Translations under genes and position numbers: made by a program
Shown here: piece after piece, positions 16,427 through 26,013 of the stretch
Numbering within the stretch: the first letter of the stretch is position 1
Layout of the letters: each line of letters starts with the position of its first letter
Notes under the pieces: generated by a model
Seen by the model: the letters and a program-made list of their open reading frames with translations, nothing else
Told to the model about the DNA's origin: nothing
Database searches by the model: none
NCBI RefSeq assembly: GCF_004912145.1
Contig: NZ_STGT01000008.1
Span: 124,001 to 188,000, forward strand
DNA: 64,000 nucleotides
Reading direction: 5' to 3'
DNA from: Peteryoungia rhizophila
GTDB lineage: Bacteria > Pseudomonadota > Alphaproteobacteria > Rhizobiales > Rhizobiaceae

Positions 16427-18346
16427 TCACTCGATTTCGAGACGCGCCTTCTTCTCGTCCCGCTTGTCCTTCTGCATCAGCCAGGTCAGCAGGTTCGGCT
16501 TTTCTTTCGGCTTCGTCGTTGTCGTCGTCCGCTTCTGCGTCGTTCTAGGGCGGTAAACCTTGATGTCCTCGAGCGCCGCGAATTTTGCGCCATACTCCTT
16601 CTTGATGGCCGCTACCCGGCCCCAGCTCTTGGCACGGGAGGCAAGGACCGCAAGTCCGACCACGCCGCCCTCTGTCGCTTCCCATTCGACCGATTGCTGG
16701 AAGAGGCGGGAGGCTTCCTTCGTTTGTTTGCTCTCCAGGCGGTGCCATGCGAGCGCTTGTGCGCCGAGCGCCGACTTCTGCTCGAAGACATAGGTTTCGA
16801 AGGTCTTCAGCTCGCTGTCGTCGGTTGAAAGCGGGCTTTCCTGATCGGTCAGACCGGCCGAGACGAGTTCAATATAGATCTTCTTCAACTCCGGCGTCAG
16901 CGTCGCAGACTGGCGGGCAAGCTGGAGTGCCTCGTCCCGATGTTGGAGGTTGCGCAGCGTGAGAATGACGCCTTCGACGCTCTTGGGGCTGGTGGTCATG
17001 CGGGTTGCGCTGACGAACCAGTGGTAGGACGCCTCCCAGCTCTGCTGACCGTAATAGAACCAGCCGAACAATTCGGCATCGGCGGCAGAGAAAGACCGCT
17101 GCACGTAGTCGCTGAAGCGTTGCAGCTCTTCCATCGTCAAGGCTGTTGCTGGCCCATTGCCCTGGGCAATCAAGCCCATCTTGCGGCGGACCAGGTCGAA
17201 GGACACATCGTCAAATTCGCCCGATCCATCCGAGAGAACGTTGCCAAGTGCCACCAGAGAGCGCGTCCCCGCCTCCGGAAGGAGTAGGCTCGCCTTCTGC
17301 ACCGTCGACAGGCGTTCAATCGGGTCTTCGCAGGTCGTGACAATGTATTTGTAAAGATCGAAGGCGCGGACGAAATCTCTCGATTGTGCGAGCGCCTCCG
17401 CGGTGATCCACATGGTGTTCATCTCGGCGCAGACCATCAGTTGCGGGGAGCCTTCAGCCAGCGTTACGACCTGGCCCCAGTTGCGTTGAGCGTGAGAGCG
17501 CTCCATCAGCTTGCGGGTTTCGGCGAGCGCCAGCTTGTCGAGCAGTTCCTGGCTCGGCTTCCAGTTCGGATTTTCGCTTTGCAGCTTGGCCATTTCGGTG
17601 CGAACCCGCACGAAGTCCCCGCTGCCGAAGATATCCCAGAGCGGCTGTTCGGAAATGTTTGTCGGTGTATCGAAGAGGTCCTCCGGCGCATCCCAATCGG
17701 GATAGAGCGTCTTCAGGCGTCGTAGTTCGGCACCGAGACGCTTGAGGTCGCGCGTCTGCGCATAGTAGCGCAGGGCGGTCTCGTCGACTTCCGATTGGGA
17801 GGCGACCTTTGGCTCTTCGGTCTGCTCGCTCAGTCTTGCAATCTGCATCTCGACGCTGTCACGGGACGCTGCGGGCGCCGCTGGCCGCAGGGTGCTGGCC
17901 GCAGTGGGCTGCGAAGCCGGCCTTCTCACTGCGGTCGTCGTGCTAGGTCCGAAGGGGTTCTCCCCCGGGGCCACTTCCCGGATGATCGGGGCTGCCGGTT
18001 GCACGGCGATTGTCGCAGCGGGGCTGACGGCCTCCGGCATGGGCGCCGGCAGGACGACCTGTGCCGGTGCCTGCATCGTTGGCACGACTGCCGGAGATGC
18101 AGGCGCGTTGGCCGGTACGACCGGCGGGAGCGCGGGCGCGACCGCGGTTGCAGAGAAGGGTGCGAAGCTCGGCATGGCAGGCTGTAACGCTGCCGGAGCC
18201 GAGACATGCGCCATCTGAGCGCCACCTGGGACCACGACCCCCATGGCGGGGTAGTTGTTCACGTTGTCACCGGTGGCCTGGCTGATCGGGAGCGTGATGC
18301 AGGCGCCGAGGAGGAGGGCTGTCTTCAAGGGAAGTCGGTCAAACAT
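16427..18346 (-). CDS. Cellulose-operon TPR-repeat exported protein
   Basis: A 639-residue protein, the last gene of the first bcs operon, overlapping bcsZ by 22 bases. An N-terminal signal sequence (LKTALLLGACITLPIS) is followed by an Ala/Pro/Val-rich stretch to about residue 175, then helical repeats of TPR or Sel1 style (ALRYYAQTRDLKRLGAELRRL, FGWFYYGQQSWEASYHWF). The C-terminus is Lys/Arg-rich. It is clearly homologous to the TPR protein of the second operon: compare LYPDWDAPEDLFD with KFPDFALPADLYA, and NPNWKPSQELLDKL with NPGWEPSDDFRVKL. It lacks a BcsC-type outer-membrane barrel. It may be what is called BcsK in type III operons, but that name is uncertain. Likely a periplasmic scaffold for polymer export. 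Confidence 0.75.
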   Translation of the reverse strand: MFDRLPLKTALLLGACITLPISQATGDNVNNYPAMGVVVPGGAQMAHVSAPAALQPAMPSFAPFSATAVAPALPPVVPANAPASPAVVPTMQAPAQVVLPAPMPEAVSPAATIAVQPAAPIIREVAPGENPFGPSTTTAVRRPASQPTAASTLRPAAPAASRDSVEMQIARLSEQTEEPKVASQSEVDETALRYYAQTRDLKRLGAELRRLKTLYPDWDAPEDLFDTPTNISEQPLWDIFGSGDFVRVRTEMAKLQSENPNWKPSQELLDKLALAETRKLMERSHAQRNWGQVVTLAEGSPQLMVCAEMNTMWITAEALAQSRDFVRAFDLYKYIVTTCEDPIERLSTVQKASLLLPEAGTRSLVALGNVLSDGSGEFDDVSFDLVRRKMGLIAQGNGPATALTMEELQRFSDYVQRSFSAADAELFGWFYYGQQSWEASYHWFVSATRMTTSPKSVEGVILTLRNLQHRDEALQLARQSATLTPELKKIYIELVSAGLTDQESPLSTDDSELKTFETYVFEQKSALGAQALAWHRLESKQTKEASRLFQQSVEWEATEGGVVGLAVLASRAKSWGRVAAIKKEYGAKFAALEDIKVYRPRTTQKRTTTTTKPKEKPNLLTWLMQKDKRDEKKARLEIE

Positions 18347-19413
18347 GTGGGGTACCTTTCAGCGATCGCCATGAGGCTGAGCACATGGAGCGTGGCGGGG
18401 TAATAGTCTTGGGAGCTGAAGTCAGACAGAAGGGCGAGGTCGGGACGCCTGCCCAGACTGCATTCGACGAGTGCGGCCACGGCCTGATAGCCGGGGTCGG
18501 GCATGGGAGCGATGCGCGTGGCCGTCGCGAGTTCCACGACGGACATCGACGCAGTGCCGAACTGTTTCCAATGCGATGCGAAGATCTCGAGAATGTCCGG
18601 GTAGTCCCGGGAATACCAGGCGAGATAGAGCGGAACACGAATGGCATCATAACCGAATTGCGACGGGTATCCGCTCGCCGGCCGGGGCATGTCACCGGAA
18701 AGCGACAGCCAGTCCGAGGGCAGTCGGGCAGGTCCAAAGCGAGCGTCGCGAAGCAATGTCACTCCACTTTCCATCAATGCTTTTGCCGGAAAACGGCTTG
18801 ACAGGCGACCAAGGTCAGTCAGGGCCGGGAAGATCCAGTAAGCCATGTTCACCACCGGTCCGTCCGTTTGTTCATCCGGACCAAAACCCTGGACACCCGG
18901 CAAGAGAACAAGCCCGTGACCCGTCTTGATGGTCGCATGCTCGACGATGGCTTCGGAAATCCGTCTGGCCTCGCGCTGGAGATCGGGCTCGTTCCAGCGT
19001 TGGCCGGCGCGCATCAGGGCCCAGGCGATGAGCAGGTCGCCATCGGTCGCATTGTTGCGGTCGGTGATGGGCGGGATCTGTGTCGGATCCCAGCGCCAAG
19101 CCGCCAGTCCATCTTTGCGGACAAAGAGATTGACTTCCGTCCAGGCCCAGATCCGGTCGAAGCTGTCACGGTCGTCCGCCGCTTCCGCCATCAGCATGCC
19201 GTAACCCTGGCTCTCGCTGTGGCTGATGCCGCCTGCCCGGTTGTCGACCACCCGCCCCTCGTCGGTGACGAAGTTGTGGCGGTAGACCAGCCAGGCAGCG
19301 GCCGTGATGTCGGCCGCGACGTTGTCTTCCTGCTGTGACAGAACCGCCGTCGTTGCGCCCGCGATCAGGGCGCCACTCAGCAGACATGTCAGGATGAGAA
19401 GACGTGTCCTCAC
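18325..19413 (-). CDS. bcsZ: Endo-beta-1,4-glucanase, glycoside hydrolase family 8
   Basis: A 362-residue periplasmic cellulase starting at GTG within the bcsB stop codon (GTGA overlap). A signal peptide covers about residues 1-26. The GH8 signature gives the proton donor at Glu67 (HSESQGYGM); NATDGDLLIAWAL holds Asp124 and Asp126, and the predicted catalytic base is in QFGYDAIRVPLYLAW near Asp256. BcsZ enzymes trim nascent cellulose and are needed for or tune its assembly. This operon has bcsZ while the second does not, so the single cellulase may serve both synthases. Confidence 0.93.
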   Translation of the reverse strand: MRTRLLILTCLLSGALIAGATTAVLSQQEDNVAADITAAAWLVYRHNFVTDEGRVVDNRAGGISHSESQGYGMLMAEAADDRDSFDRIWAWTEVNLFVRKDGLAAWRWDPTQIPPITDRNNATDGDLLIAWALMRAGQRWNEPDLQREARRISEAIVEHATIKTGHGLVLLPGVQGFGPDEQTDGPVVNMAYWIFPALTDLGRLSSRFPAKALMESGVTLLRDARFGPARLPSDWLSLSGDMPRPASGYPSQFGYDAIRVPLYLAWYSRDYPDILEIFASHWKQFGTASMSVVELATATRIAPMPDPGYQAVAALVECSLGRRPDLALLSDFSSQDYYPATLHVLSLMAIAERYPTCLTDFP

Positions 19414-21731
19414 GATTTGCGTCCCTGCCGGAGGACAACGAAGGTTGCCGCGCCGAGGAGGATCGCCACCAGGATCTGGGCGATGGTGAACTCCCGGGCA
19501 TTGTTCGAGAACCAGCCCGCCACGATCAGACGACCATTCTGCAAGCTGAGCGGCTTGGTTTCATAAAGGCGCTCATGGCCAGCCATCTTGCGTTCGACCA
19601 AGGTGCCGTCACGTTTCAGGGCGTTGACGGACCCGGCGAGGCGACCCCAGACATCGGTCTGGGCGAGGCTCCGCATGCTCTCGTTCAACAGCGCCGGATC
19701 ACGAACGGCGACGACGGTCCATGCATCCCGTTCGTTGACCAGACGCTGTGCCAGCAGCATGTCGGCCTCGCCGCTCACCTGATAGACGTCGTCGCTGGAC
19801 AGAACATTCGGATCGTCGACCAGTCCCAATTGGGCTGCCTGGATCCGAACCCGCACCGTGAGGCTCTCATAGAGGTTGTGGACGCCATCCCGCAGGCGCA
19901 CGACGACCGATGTCGGACGTTCGCCCTGCGACTGCTGCACCGTCGAGCCATCGACCGAGAGGGCCGACGCCATTTCTTCGGTGGGAGCGCCCGGCTCCTG
20001 GGTCTGGTTCTCGTCCAGAGACAGGGCCAGATCGCTGGCGACAGGATTAAGGTCGATGCCGAGATCGGATCTCAGCTGGCCTGAGAAACCTGAGAAAGTT
20101 CCGAAGGCCAGCAAGGGGCCCTGACGGTCGAGTGGCCAGCCGGAGCTTACGGATACCGGGCTCACTTCGCGAGAGGCATAGGCCATCTTTGCCAGGAAAC
20201 TGCCTGCAGCCCCGAGCATTGTTTCGTCCATGCCTTCGACATAAAGCGGCGTCGTGCCACCATTGCTGAATTCTGCCTTGCCGGCTGACACGACCGCGAG
20301 ATCGGGTGCATGCCCAATCTGGGCGAAAGCCGGAATATTCAGCGTGCTGTCGCCCTTGATGAAGAAGCGCGCGGTGGAGTTGCCGAGCGTCGCCGGGTCA
20401 CAGACCGCATCGGAAGCGGTGGACAGTTCCGCCTCGAATTCGATGACATTGTAGCCGGGTCTCAACTTGTCGAGCGGGATCGGGAGCACCTGCCCGTCGA
20501 TCCGGCCGGAGCGCGCCTCGCCCAGTCTGATGTTGGCGACAGTGTCGCCGTTGGCGCGAACCACCATCTGCGATGTGGGCGAAAGGCCGGCGGCGTATTC
20601 AGCGTTCAGCTTCAGATTCGCCGCACCATAGTCGCCCGGGTAGAAGTCGGCCGGCAGGCTGAACGAGATCGACTGTTCGAAATGGCGACCGGCGAAGGGA
20701 CGCGAAACGAAACCCAGCTCCGCGAGCGAGTTCGCGCTGCCGGATTCCAGCAGGCGGCCTCGGCGGTTGCCGAGCGCCCGCCGGCCCTGTGGAGAGCCGT
20801 CGGTGATCTCGGTCTGTGCACGCAGGGTGAAGTCACCAATGGTGGACGCCAGTTCGTCGGCAGTGCGTGCCGTGACAATCATGCGGCTTCTGCCGCTCGA
20901 AGGGTCGATGTCGAACTGAACGCCGGACTGGTCCGGCGTCACACCGATCAGGTCCCGAACGGTGCCGAAGGTGCCGACAACCAGATCGATCCCTGGGCCG
21001 GCGCCTACCTCATTGCCAACCGTGACGACCGGGCGGTCGAAATGCCCGAGGATCGAGAGGGCCTGAACGACCGAGAAGGTGCGGTCGATGTCCTCGCCGG
21101 CAGCGCCACGGGGGATCAGTCCGTTGATCGCGGCATGACCGTTTACATCGCGGCTATAGGCCAGAAGCGTCGAGACGTCGCTCGGATCGTCCTTGGCATT
21201 GCGGGTGAAGACGAAACCGCTCAGGGCCGGGTCGATTTGGGTCCAGAGTTCGTATGTCGCCTCAACGGTGCAATCGACGCGGTGTGATTGGTCGAGGAGA
21301 ATGGTCACGGCATTGTAACCCGGCTGGAGCAGACCTTTCGGCAATTCCAGCTCGACCTGGTGAGCGTCACCGGATTTCAGGTCGATGGCGCCAATATCCC
21401 GGTCGTTGACGAAGATGCGCATGGCAGAACGCTCAGGCGCCACCGAGATCGCCGTCTGCATCGTCAGGATGAGCTTGGCCGATCCCGTCATCTCTGAGGG
21501 CAGAACGACGAAGGGATATTCCCGGTTAGCAGTTTCTCCTGGGAAGAATAGGTCCCGCTTGTCTGCAATCAGACGACGGATCTGGTTCTCTTCCTGGAAA
21601 TACTCCTTGGTTTCGGTTTGCGGCTTCGCCTGTGGAGCGAGGACGAAGCCGGTCGAGGTGGCGGCGGCCGAGGGTGTGGCTGCGAGGAGCAGGCTTGCGG
21701 CTGCGAACCAGGAGAGGTGCTGTCTGATCAT
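19410..21731 (-). CDS. bcsB: Cellulose synthase periplasmic subunit BcsB (copy 1)
   Basis: A 773-residue BcsB. Residues 1-24 form a signal peptide ending in AAA. The two jelly-roll/flavodoxin-like repeats are recognisable (LPKGLLQPGYNAVTILLDQS with HRVDCTVEATYELWTQIDP; later FYPGDYGAANLKLNAEYAAG and LRPGYNVIEFEAELSTASDAVCDP). A C-terminal membrane anchor (FTIAQILVAILLGAATFVV) completes the BcsA-BcsB channel. It overlaps bcsA by four bases and bcsZ by four. The segment HRVDC-ATYELW is shared nearly unchanged with the second BcsB, so the two are paralogues, but elsewhere they are well diverged. Confidence 0.93.
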   Translation of the reverse strand: MIRQHLSWFAAASLLLAATPSAAATSTGFVLAPQAKPQTETKEYFQEENQIRRLIADKRDLFFPGETANREYPFVVLPSEMTGSAKLILTMQTAISVAPERSAMRIFVNDRDIGAIDLKSGDAHQVELELPKGLLQPGYNAVTILLDQSHRVDCTVEATYELWTQIDPALSGFVFTRNAKDDPSDVSTLLAYSRDVNGHAAINGLIPRGAAGEDIDRTFSVVQALSILGHFDRPVVTVGNEVGAGPGIDLVVGTFGTVRDLIGVTPDQSGVQFDIDPSSGRSRMIVTARTADELASTIGDFTLRAQTEITDGSPQGRRALGNRRGRLLESGSANSLAELGFVSRPFAGRHFEQSISFSLPADFYPGDYGAANLKLNAEYAAGLSPTSQMVVRANGDTVANIRLGEARSGRIDGQVLPIPLDKLRPGYNVIEFEAELSTASDAVCDPATLGNSTARFFIKGDSTLNIPAFAQIGHAPDLAVVSAGKAEFSNGGTTPLYVEGMDETMLGAAGSFLAKMAYASREVSPVSVSSGWPLDRQGPLLAFGTFSGFSGQLRSDLGIDLNPVASDLALSLDENQTQEPGAPTEEMASALSVDGSTVQQSQGERPTSVVVRLRDGVHNLYESLTVRVRIQAAQLGLVDDPNVLSSDDVYQVSGEADMLLAQRLVNERDAWTVVAVRDPALLNESMRSLAQTDVWGRLAGSVNALKRDGTLVERKMAGHERLYETKPLSLQNGRLIVAGWFSNNAREFTIAQILVAILLGAATFVVLRQGRKS

Positions 21732-23959
21732 TCTCCGGCCTCCCTGTGGCGGATCGGTGCGGCGGCCAGGGCCGCGCCGGCGAGCGGTTTCAGTCTTTGC
21801 GGCTCGGCCTTGTCATCCGGCTTGCCGCCGAGGGCGACACCGATTGCCGCGAGCGGGCAGGTGATTGCCCAGCGCAAGATGCGCAGGCTTCCGGCAATCA
21901 TGCTCTTCGGGCGCTGACGGAGCGCGCGCTGCTCGCGAACCACCGACATGTCATGCATCAGGAGTTCTGCGATGATCGGGAAGTGGTGAGGTTCTGGATC
22001 GAAGCGGAGCGCGATCGCGCCGTCTTCATCGGGGGAACCGCCGACGATGCTGACCGGGAGGGATGTCACGAGCAGGTTCGAGGATACGCTGAGCAATTGA
22101 AGCCGGCCGTATTCACCCTTGCGGAGGATACGAGAGGAGCCCTGTGCTGGGATCAGCTTGGCCCCCCTAGCCGATGCTTCGGTGACGGCGCCGCGCAGGA
22201 CTGTTTCCCCGAATTGCAGTTCGACGGTGGTGCGAAGCGGCAGTTCGACACCGGCCAGATCCTGGCTGCGTTCGGTGACGACGCCGAGTGCGCAGCCCGC
22301 GATCATCAGGTTCATCCAGTTCCACGCGCCGACGATCAGGAGCAGGCTCGAGATCTCAGGTTCGGTGTTGTAGCGGTAGGCTGCGACGAACAGGGTGAAG
22401 CAGAGTATGCCGAAGATGATGAAGTAGGGCAGCGAGAGCTCCGACAGCCGGTCCTGCTTCAGTGAGACACCCTTGTCGGTCACCTTGAAGGTCGGGCTTT
22501 TCGGCTTGAGCAGCACGCTCACGATGGCCTGGAACAGATAGACCGATTGCACATATTCGTAGAGCTCGGAGATCCAGGGCCAGCGCACGCTGCCATAGAG
22601 GTAGGTACGCACCATCTCACCCACGATCAGGTACATGACCGTGTAGGCGAAGAAGTCCTCGAAGGACGCCACGAAGATCTTCATGTCGAACAGGATGAAG
22701 AGCAGCGGTGCGACGAAGAAGACAGAGCGAACGAAGGGGAAAAACCAGAAGAGCGAGCTGGAGATGTAGCTCAGGCGCTGAGGCAGAGAGAGGCCGCGCT
22801 TGAACAGCGGGTTCTTCAGCATCAGGATCTGGACCATGCCCTGGCACCAGCGCGAACGCTGACCGACGAAGCTGGCGAAGGTTTCCGGCTGCAGGCCGGA
22901 GATCAGCGGCTTGTCGATGTAGAGGCTGTTCCAGCCTCGGGCATGGAGCTCGAGTGCGGTTTCGCAATCTTCGGTGATGGTGATCCCCGAGAAACCGCCG
23001 ACCTCTTCGAGGGCTTCACGGCGCAGGACGGCCGCCGAGCCGCAGAAGAAGGAGGCGTTCCAGCGGTCGAGGCCCTTCTGGATCTTGCCGTAGAACATCT
23101 CGTTTTCCGACGGCATGCGGCCAAAGGTCCCGAGATTGCGTTCGATCGGATCCGGATTCGAGAAGAAGTGCGGGGTCTGCACGAGGAAGAGGCGTTCGTC
23201 TTCAGAGAAGTAGCCGACGGTTTCGCGCAGGAAGCTGCGTTCCGGGGCGTGGTCGGCGTCAAATACGACGACGAAGTCGGCATGGGTACGCCAGAGGGCG
23301 GCGTTCAGGTTGCCGGCCTTGGCATGCACGTTCTCGGCACGGGTCATGTAGACCGCACCAAGATCGCTGCAGAGATCCTTGAGGATCGCTGCACGTTCCT
23401 TGGCCTTGGCCGCCGCCACCGGGTCGTCGCTGTTGCGCTTCTGGTCGGTGCCGCCGTCATCCAGCAGGTAGACGGTGAACTTGTCCGAAGGATAATCCAT
23501 GGCCTTGGCCGCTGCGACCGTCAGTGCCAGGATCTCCCTGTCCTCGTTGTAGGTCGGGATGAACACATCGACGGTCGGGCACTCATCTTCATCGAGTTGC
23601 GGTGCCCTGGGTCGCTCGATCGGATCGGCAACGACGAAGAGGCTGATGCCGAGCATCAGGATGCAATACATTTCTGCCGCATAGAGAATGACGCCGGGGA
23701 TGAAGGAATAGAGATCCTCAAGCGGCGGCAGGGTGCTGGTCGTGCGCCAATAGGCATATTGCAGGATCACGACGCTCGCCAGGGCGAGGAACACATGGCG
23801 CCAGAAGCCATCGAGCTTCAGGAGCATGATGACGGCCAGGATCGCGATGACAATGACTGAAAGGTTGAAACGGGCCGAATGCCCGACGGGTTGCGCGATC
23901 AGCAGGAACATCGCCATGACGATGGCCAGCCAGGCAGCATAGCGAATTATATCTCGCAC
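21728..23959 (-). CDS. bcsA: Cellulose synthase catalytic subunit BcsA (copy 1), degenerate PilZ
   Basis: A 743-residue inner-membrane GT2 processive glycosyltransferase. Catalytic motifs are intact: LLDDGG (about 166-170), DADH (235-238), FFCGSAA acceptor region, TED (329-331), QRSRW (367-371), and the gating loop FKVTDKG (491-497). At least seven membrane segments flank them. The PilZ domain (about 560-660) is odd: where c-di-GMP binding needs RxxxR it reads ERSQDLAG, and where DxSxxG is expected it reads EASARG. The GTG start follows GAGGAG by nine bases. It heads the first bcs operon. Catalysis is supported; control by c-di-GMP is doubtful. Confidence 0.93.
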   Translation of the reverse strand: MRDIIRYAAWLAIVMAMFLLIAQPVGHSARFNLSVIVIAILAVIMLLKLDGFWRHVFLALASVVILQYAYWRTTSTLPPLEDLYSFIPGVILYAAEMYCILMLGISLFVVADPIERPRAPQLDEDECPTVDVFIPTYNEDREILALTVAAAKAMDYPSDKFTVYLLDDGGTDQKRNSDDPVAAAKAKERAAILKDLCSDLGAVYMTRAENVHAKAGNLNAALWRTHADFVVVFDADHAPERSFLRETVGYFSEDERLFLVQTPHFFSNPDPIERNLGTFGRMPSENEMFYGKIQKGLDRWNASFFCGSAAVLRREALEEVGGFSGITITEDCETALELHARGWNSLYIDKPLISGLQPETFASFVGQRSRWCQGMVQILMLKNPLFKRGLSLPQRLSYISSSLFWFFPFVRSVFFVAPLLFILFDMKIFVASFEDFFAYTVMYLIVGEMVRTYLYGSVRWPWISELYEYVQSVYLFQAIVSVLLKPKSPTFKVTDKGVSLKQDRLSELSLPYFIIFGILCFTLFVAAYRYNTEPEISSLLLIVGAWNWMNLMIAGCALGVVTERSQDLAGVELPLRTTVELQFGETVLRGAVTEASARGAKLIPAQGSSRILRKGEYGRLQLLSVSSNLLVTSLPVSIVGGSPDEDGAIALRFDPEPHHFPIIAELLMHDMSVVREQRALRQRPKSMIAGSLRILRWAITCPLAAIGVALGGKPDDKAEPQRLKPLAGAALAAAPIRHREAGE

Positions 23960-24477
23960 GATATTGGACTCCTCATGAGTTCGATCGTCGATTGCCTCCC
24001 GGATGCCCCAAAGTATAGGCGCATATTCTCATGCATCTTGGGATTGCATGAAAAGGATGGCGCCAGACAGGTCGGGGGACACCTGAAGTTAATCTCTGCT
24101 TAACCTTAGGTATGGCTCGGCGAGAATGTGAAGTGCTTGCATCTGGTCCGGTGGTGGGTTGTCCGAATCCTGTCGAAGATTGTCGTGATAGTTGCGCTGC
24201 AGCATACAATTTTAGTCAAAGTATCCAGATAAATACCCAGAAAAGGGTGATATTTTTTATCTATATTGTCCTATTGACGGTAATTGGATAGGTTGGCGCT
24301 GTATCACTTCGAATTCTTGCCAGACTATTCGTGATTTGGAGCGACTTAACAGACATAAATCCGAATTTGATACATTGTGACTGTTTTATGAACATGTTGT
24401 GCTCATTTTTTTAGCAAAACTAAGCTTAGTTACTAAAATCCCTTTACCAGGATATGCAGACTCTGAGGTTGGTTCGA
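23960..24477. other. AT-rich divergent intergenic region
   Basis: This 518-base gap separates bcsA copy 1 (leftward) and the DJ-1/AraC regulator (rightward). From about 24180 to 24440 it is much richer in A and T than the surrounding genes, with runs such as TATTTTTTATCTATATTG. It must hold two promoters. Near the regulator start it contains the palindrome listed separately. No small ORF with a convincing ribosome site or RNA gene was recognised. Confidence 0.6.
24410..24437. promoter_or_regulatory. Nested palindrome before the DJ-1/AraC regulator
   Basis: ACTAAGCTTAGT (24419-24430) is a perfect 12-bp palindrome, framed by TTTAG (24410-24414) and CTAAA (24433-24437). It lies 41 bases before the preferred ATG, so it may be an autoregulatory site. 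A related CTTAGCAA-type palindrome sits in the other bcs promoter at 33465. Confidence 0.45.
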
Positions 24478-25527
24478 ATGAAGCGCATGATCATGATTGT
24501 GCTGCGCAGCAATTGCGGAATGTTAGAAATGGCATCCGTGATGGAAAGCTTGCGTTATGCCAGTGAGATCTCCGGAGATCAGCCATATGGTTTGACGACC
24601 TGCGCCGCAGGCTATGACGCTGTGCAGACGGAAGAGCCTTGGATACGCTTCAGCGCGGTCTACAATATTGTCAATGCGCCACCTGAGGTTGATACCCTCA
24701 TTGTGCCCGACGGATCGCCTGTCACACTGCAGGACCACGACCTGCGGATCATCGAATTCCTCGCCAGGCGTACGCCCAACGTCCGGAGGGTCGCCACATT
24801 CGGCAATGGGGTCCTGTTTGCTGCGGCAGCCGGGGTGACCCGAGGACATACCGTGGTGGCCGATGGCGACGTTCAGGCCCGGCTTGCCACGCTCTGCTCG
24901 CAGACGATCGTCGAGCCGCACTCCAATCTTCACAAGAGCGGGAAGATCTGGAGCGCTCGTGGCGCAAGTGCCGGATTGGCGCTCGCGCTCGCCCTCATCG
25001 ATGAAGATTTGGGACGAGACGTTGCGGCAGAGGTCGCACGCCGCCTTGGCTCCCGCCTGGCGGATGCGGAGACGCGCTACGGTGCGCGGGCTGGACGTCT
25101 GCCGAGTTTTGACGCGGGAAGTCCCGTCGAGCGCGTGCAGGAGTGGGTAATGGCGAACCCCTCCTCGGACCTCAGTGTCGGCAAGCTCGCAGACATGGTC
25201 GCGATGAGCGAGAAGACCCTTTCGCGCGCGTTCAAGCAAAAGACCGGGCACACGGTCGGTGAGTACGTGTTGACAGTCCGGTTGGGTTACGCCTGTGAAA
25301 TGCTCAAAGCCGGAGAGCGCAAGATCAAGGATATCGCCCGTCTCAGCGGGCTGGGTAGCCAGACGAACATGCGGCAGCTCTTCATGACGCGGTTCGGTTG
25401 CTCCCCCTCCACTTATCGGGAGGCGACCGGCCTCCATGTCGAAGTGGACCGAGCCTTAACCGTCGATCCCATCGATCGTTTCGACCGGACTGAAGACGAG
25501 GCTCCGCCTCTTCTGACGGTGGCGTGA
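24478..25527 (+). CDS. DJ-1/PfpI plus AraC-type transcriptional regulator (GlxA family)
   Basis: A 349-residue regulator. The ATG at 24478 is preferred because GAGG lies nine bases before it; an ATG at 24454 would add eight residues with a poor site. Residues about 1-190 form a class-I glutamine-amidotransferase-like (DJ-1/PfpI) sensor domain (PPEVDTLIVPDG, VATFGNGVLFAAAAG, WSARGASAGLALALALID), without the usual catalytic cysteine at the nucleophile elbow, where FGNGV stands. Residues about 225-330 are the AraC double helix-turn-helix (LSVGKLADMVAMSEKTLSRAFK, KIKDIARLSGLGSQTNMRQLF). It stands between the two cellulose operons and is a natural candidate to control them (inference). Confidence 0.88.
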   Translation: MKRMIMIVLRSNCGMLEMASVMESLRYASEISGDQPYGLTTCAAGYDAVQTEEPWIRFSAVYNIVNAPPEVDTLIVPDGSPVTLQDHDLRIIEFLARRTPNVRRVATFGNGVLFAAAAGVTRGHTVVADGDVQARLATLCSQTIVEPHSNLHKSGKIWSARGASAGLALALALIDEDLGRDVAAEVARRLGSRLADAETRYGARAGRLPSFDAGSPVERVQEWVMANPSSDLSVGKLADMVAMSEKTLSRAFKQKTGHTVGEYVLTVRLGYACEMLKAGERKIKDIARLSGLGSQTNMRQLFMTRFGCSPSTYREATGLHVEVDRALTVDPIDRFDRTEDEAPPLLTVA

Positions 25528-25639
25528 TTTCCAGAATCCAGAGCCTCGGGTTTCATCGCGACGCGAAGACGCATTGTCGATGCGCCTGCACAGCCCCAAA
25601 TATCAATCGCGTCTAAACTTCAACGATGGAAAGCCGATC

Positions 25640-25987
25640 ATGAACCCTGAGGTCACTGTCTGGTTCGACAGCAGTTGTCCGCTGTGCCAGCGGGAGATTG
25701 CATTGATGCGCCGCCTCGACCGGCGCGGGGCGATCCTATTCGTGGATGTCTGCGATCCGTCGACGGGCTGCCCTCTCGATCGTGCCGAGATTCTCTCGCG
25801 CTTTCACGCGGAGGAAAAAGGCAGGCTTCTGTCCGGCGCACCAGCCTTCGCCGCCATGTGGCGGGCCATTCCCTTGCTGCGCCCGCTTGGTGTAGTCGCC
25901 GGCTGGGCACCCCTCACACCGGTCTTCGAGGCAGCCTATCGCGGTTTCCTGCGCGTCCGGCCTCGGCTCCAGCGGTTGTTTCGCTAA
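25640..25987 (+). CDS. DCC-family thiol-disulfide oxidoreductase-like protein (DUF393)
   Basis: A 115-residue protein starting MNPEVTVWFDSSCPLC, the DCC-family signature (here FDSSCPLCQREI) that gives a thioredoxin-like CxxC site at about Cys13 and Cys16. The middle LLSGAPAFAAMWRAIPLLRPLG and final YRGFLRVRPRLQRLF segments also fit the family. The ATG at 25640 follows GGAAAG; upstream in-frame codons would add a non-conserved tail. The role of DCC proteins is poorly known. It ends 26 bases before the convergent end of the second bcs operon and follows the regulator by 112 bases. Confidence 0.82.
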   Translation: MNPEVTVWFDSSCPLCQREIALMRRLDRRGAILFVDVCDPSTGCPLDRAEILSRFHAEEKGRLLSGAPAFAAMWRAIPLLRPLGVVAGWAPLTPVFEAAYRGFLRVRPRLQRLFR

Positions 25988-26013
25988 GATCAGCGAGGCG
26001 GACGCGGGTCCTG

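Noticed and set aside
22547..23860. 437-residue plus-strand open frame
   Set aside because: Mirror of bcsA copy 1, whose catalytic motifs prove the other strand.
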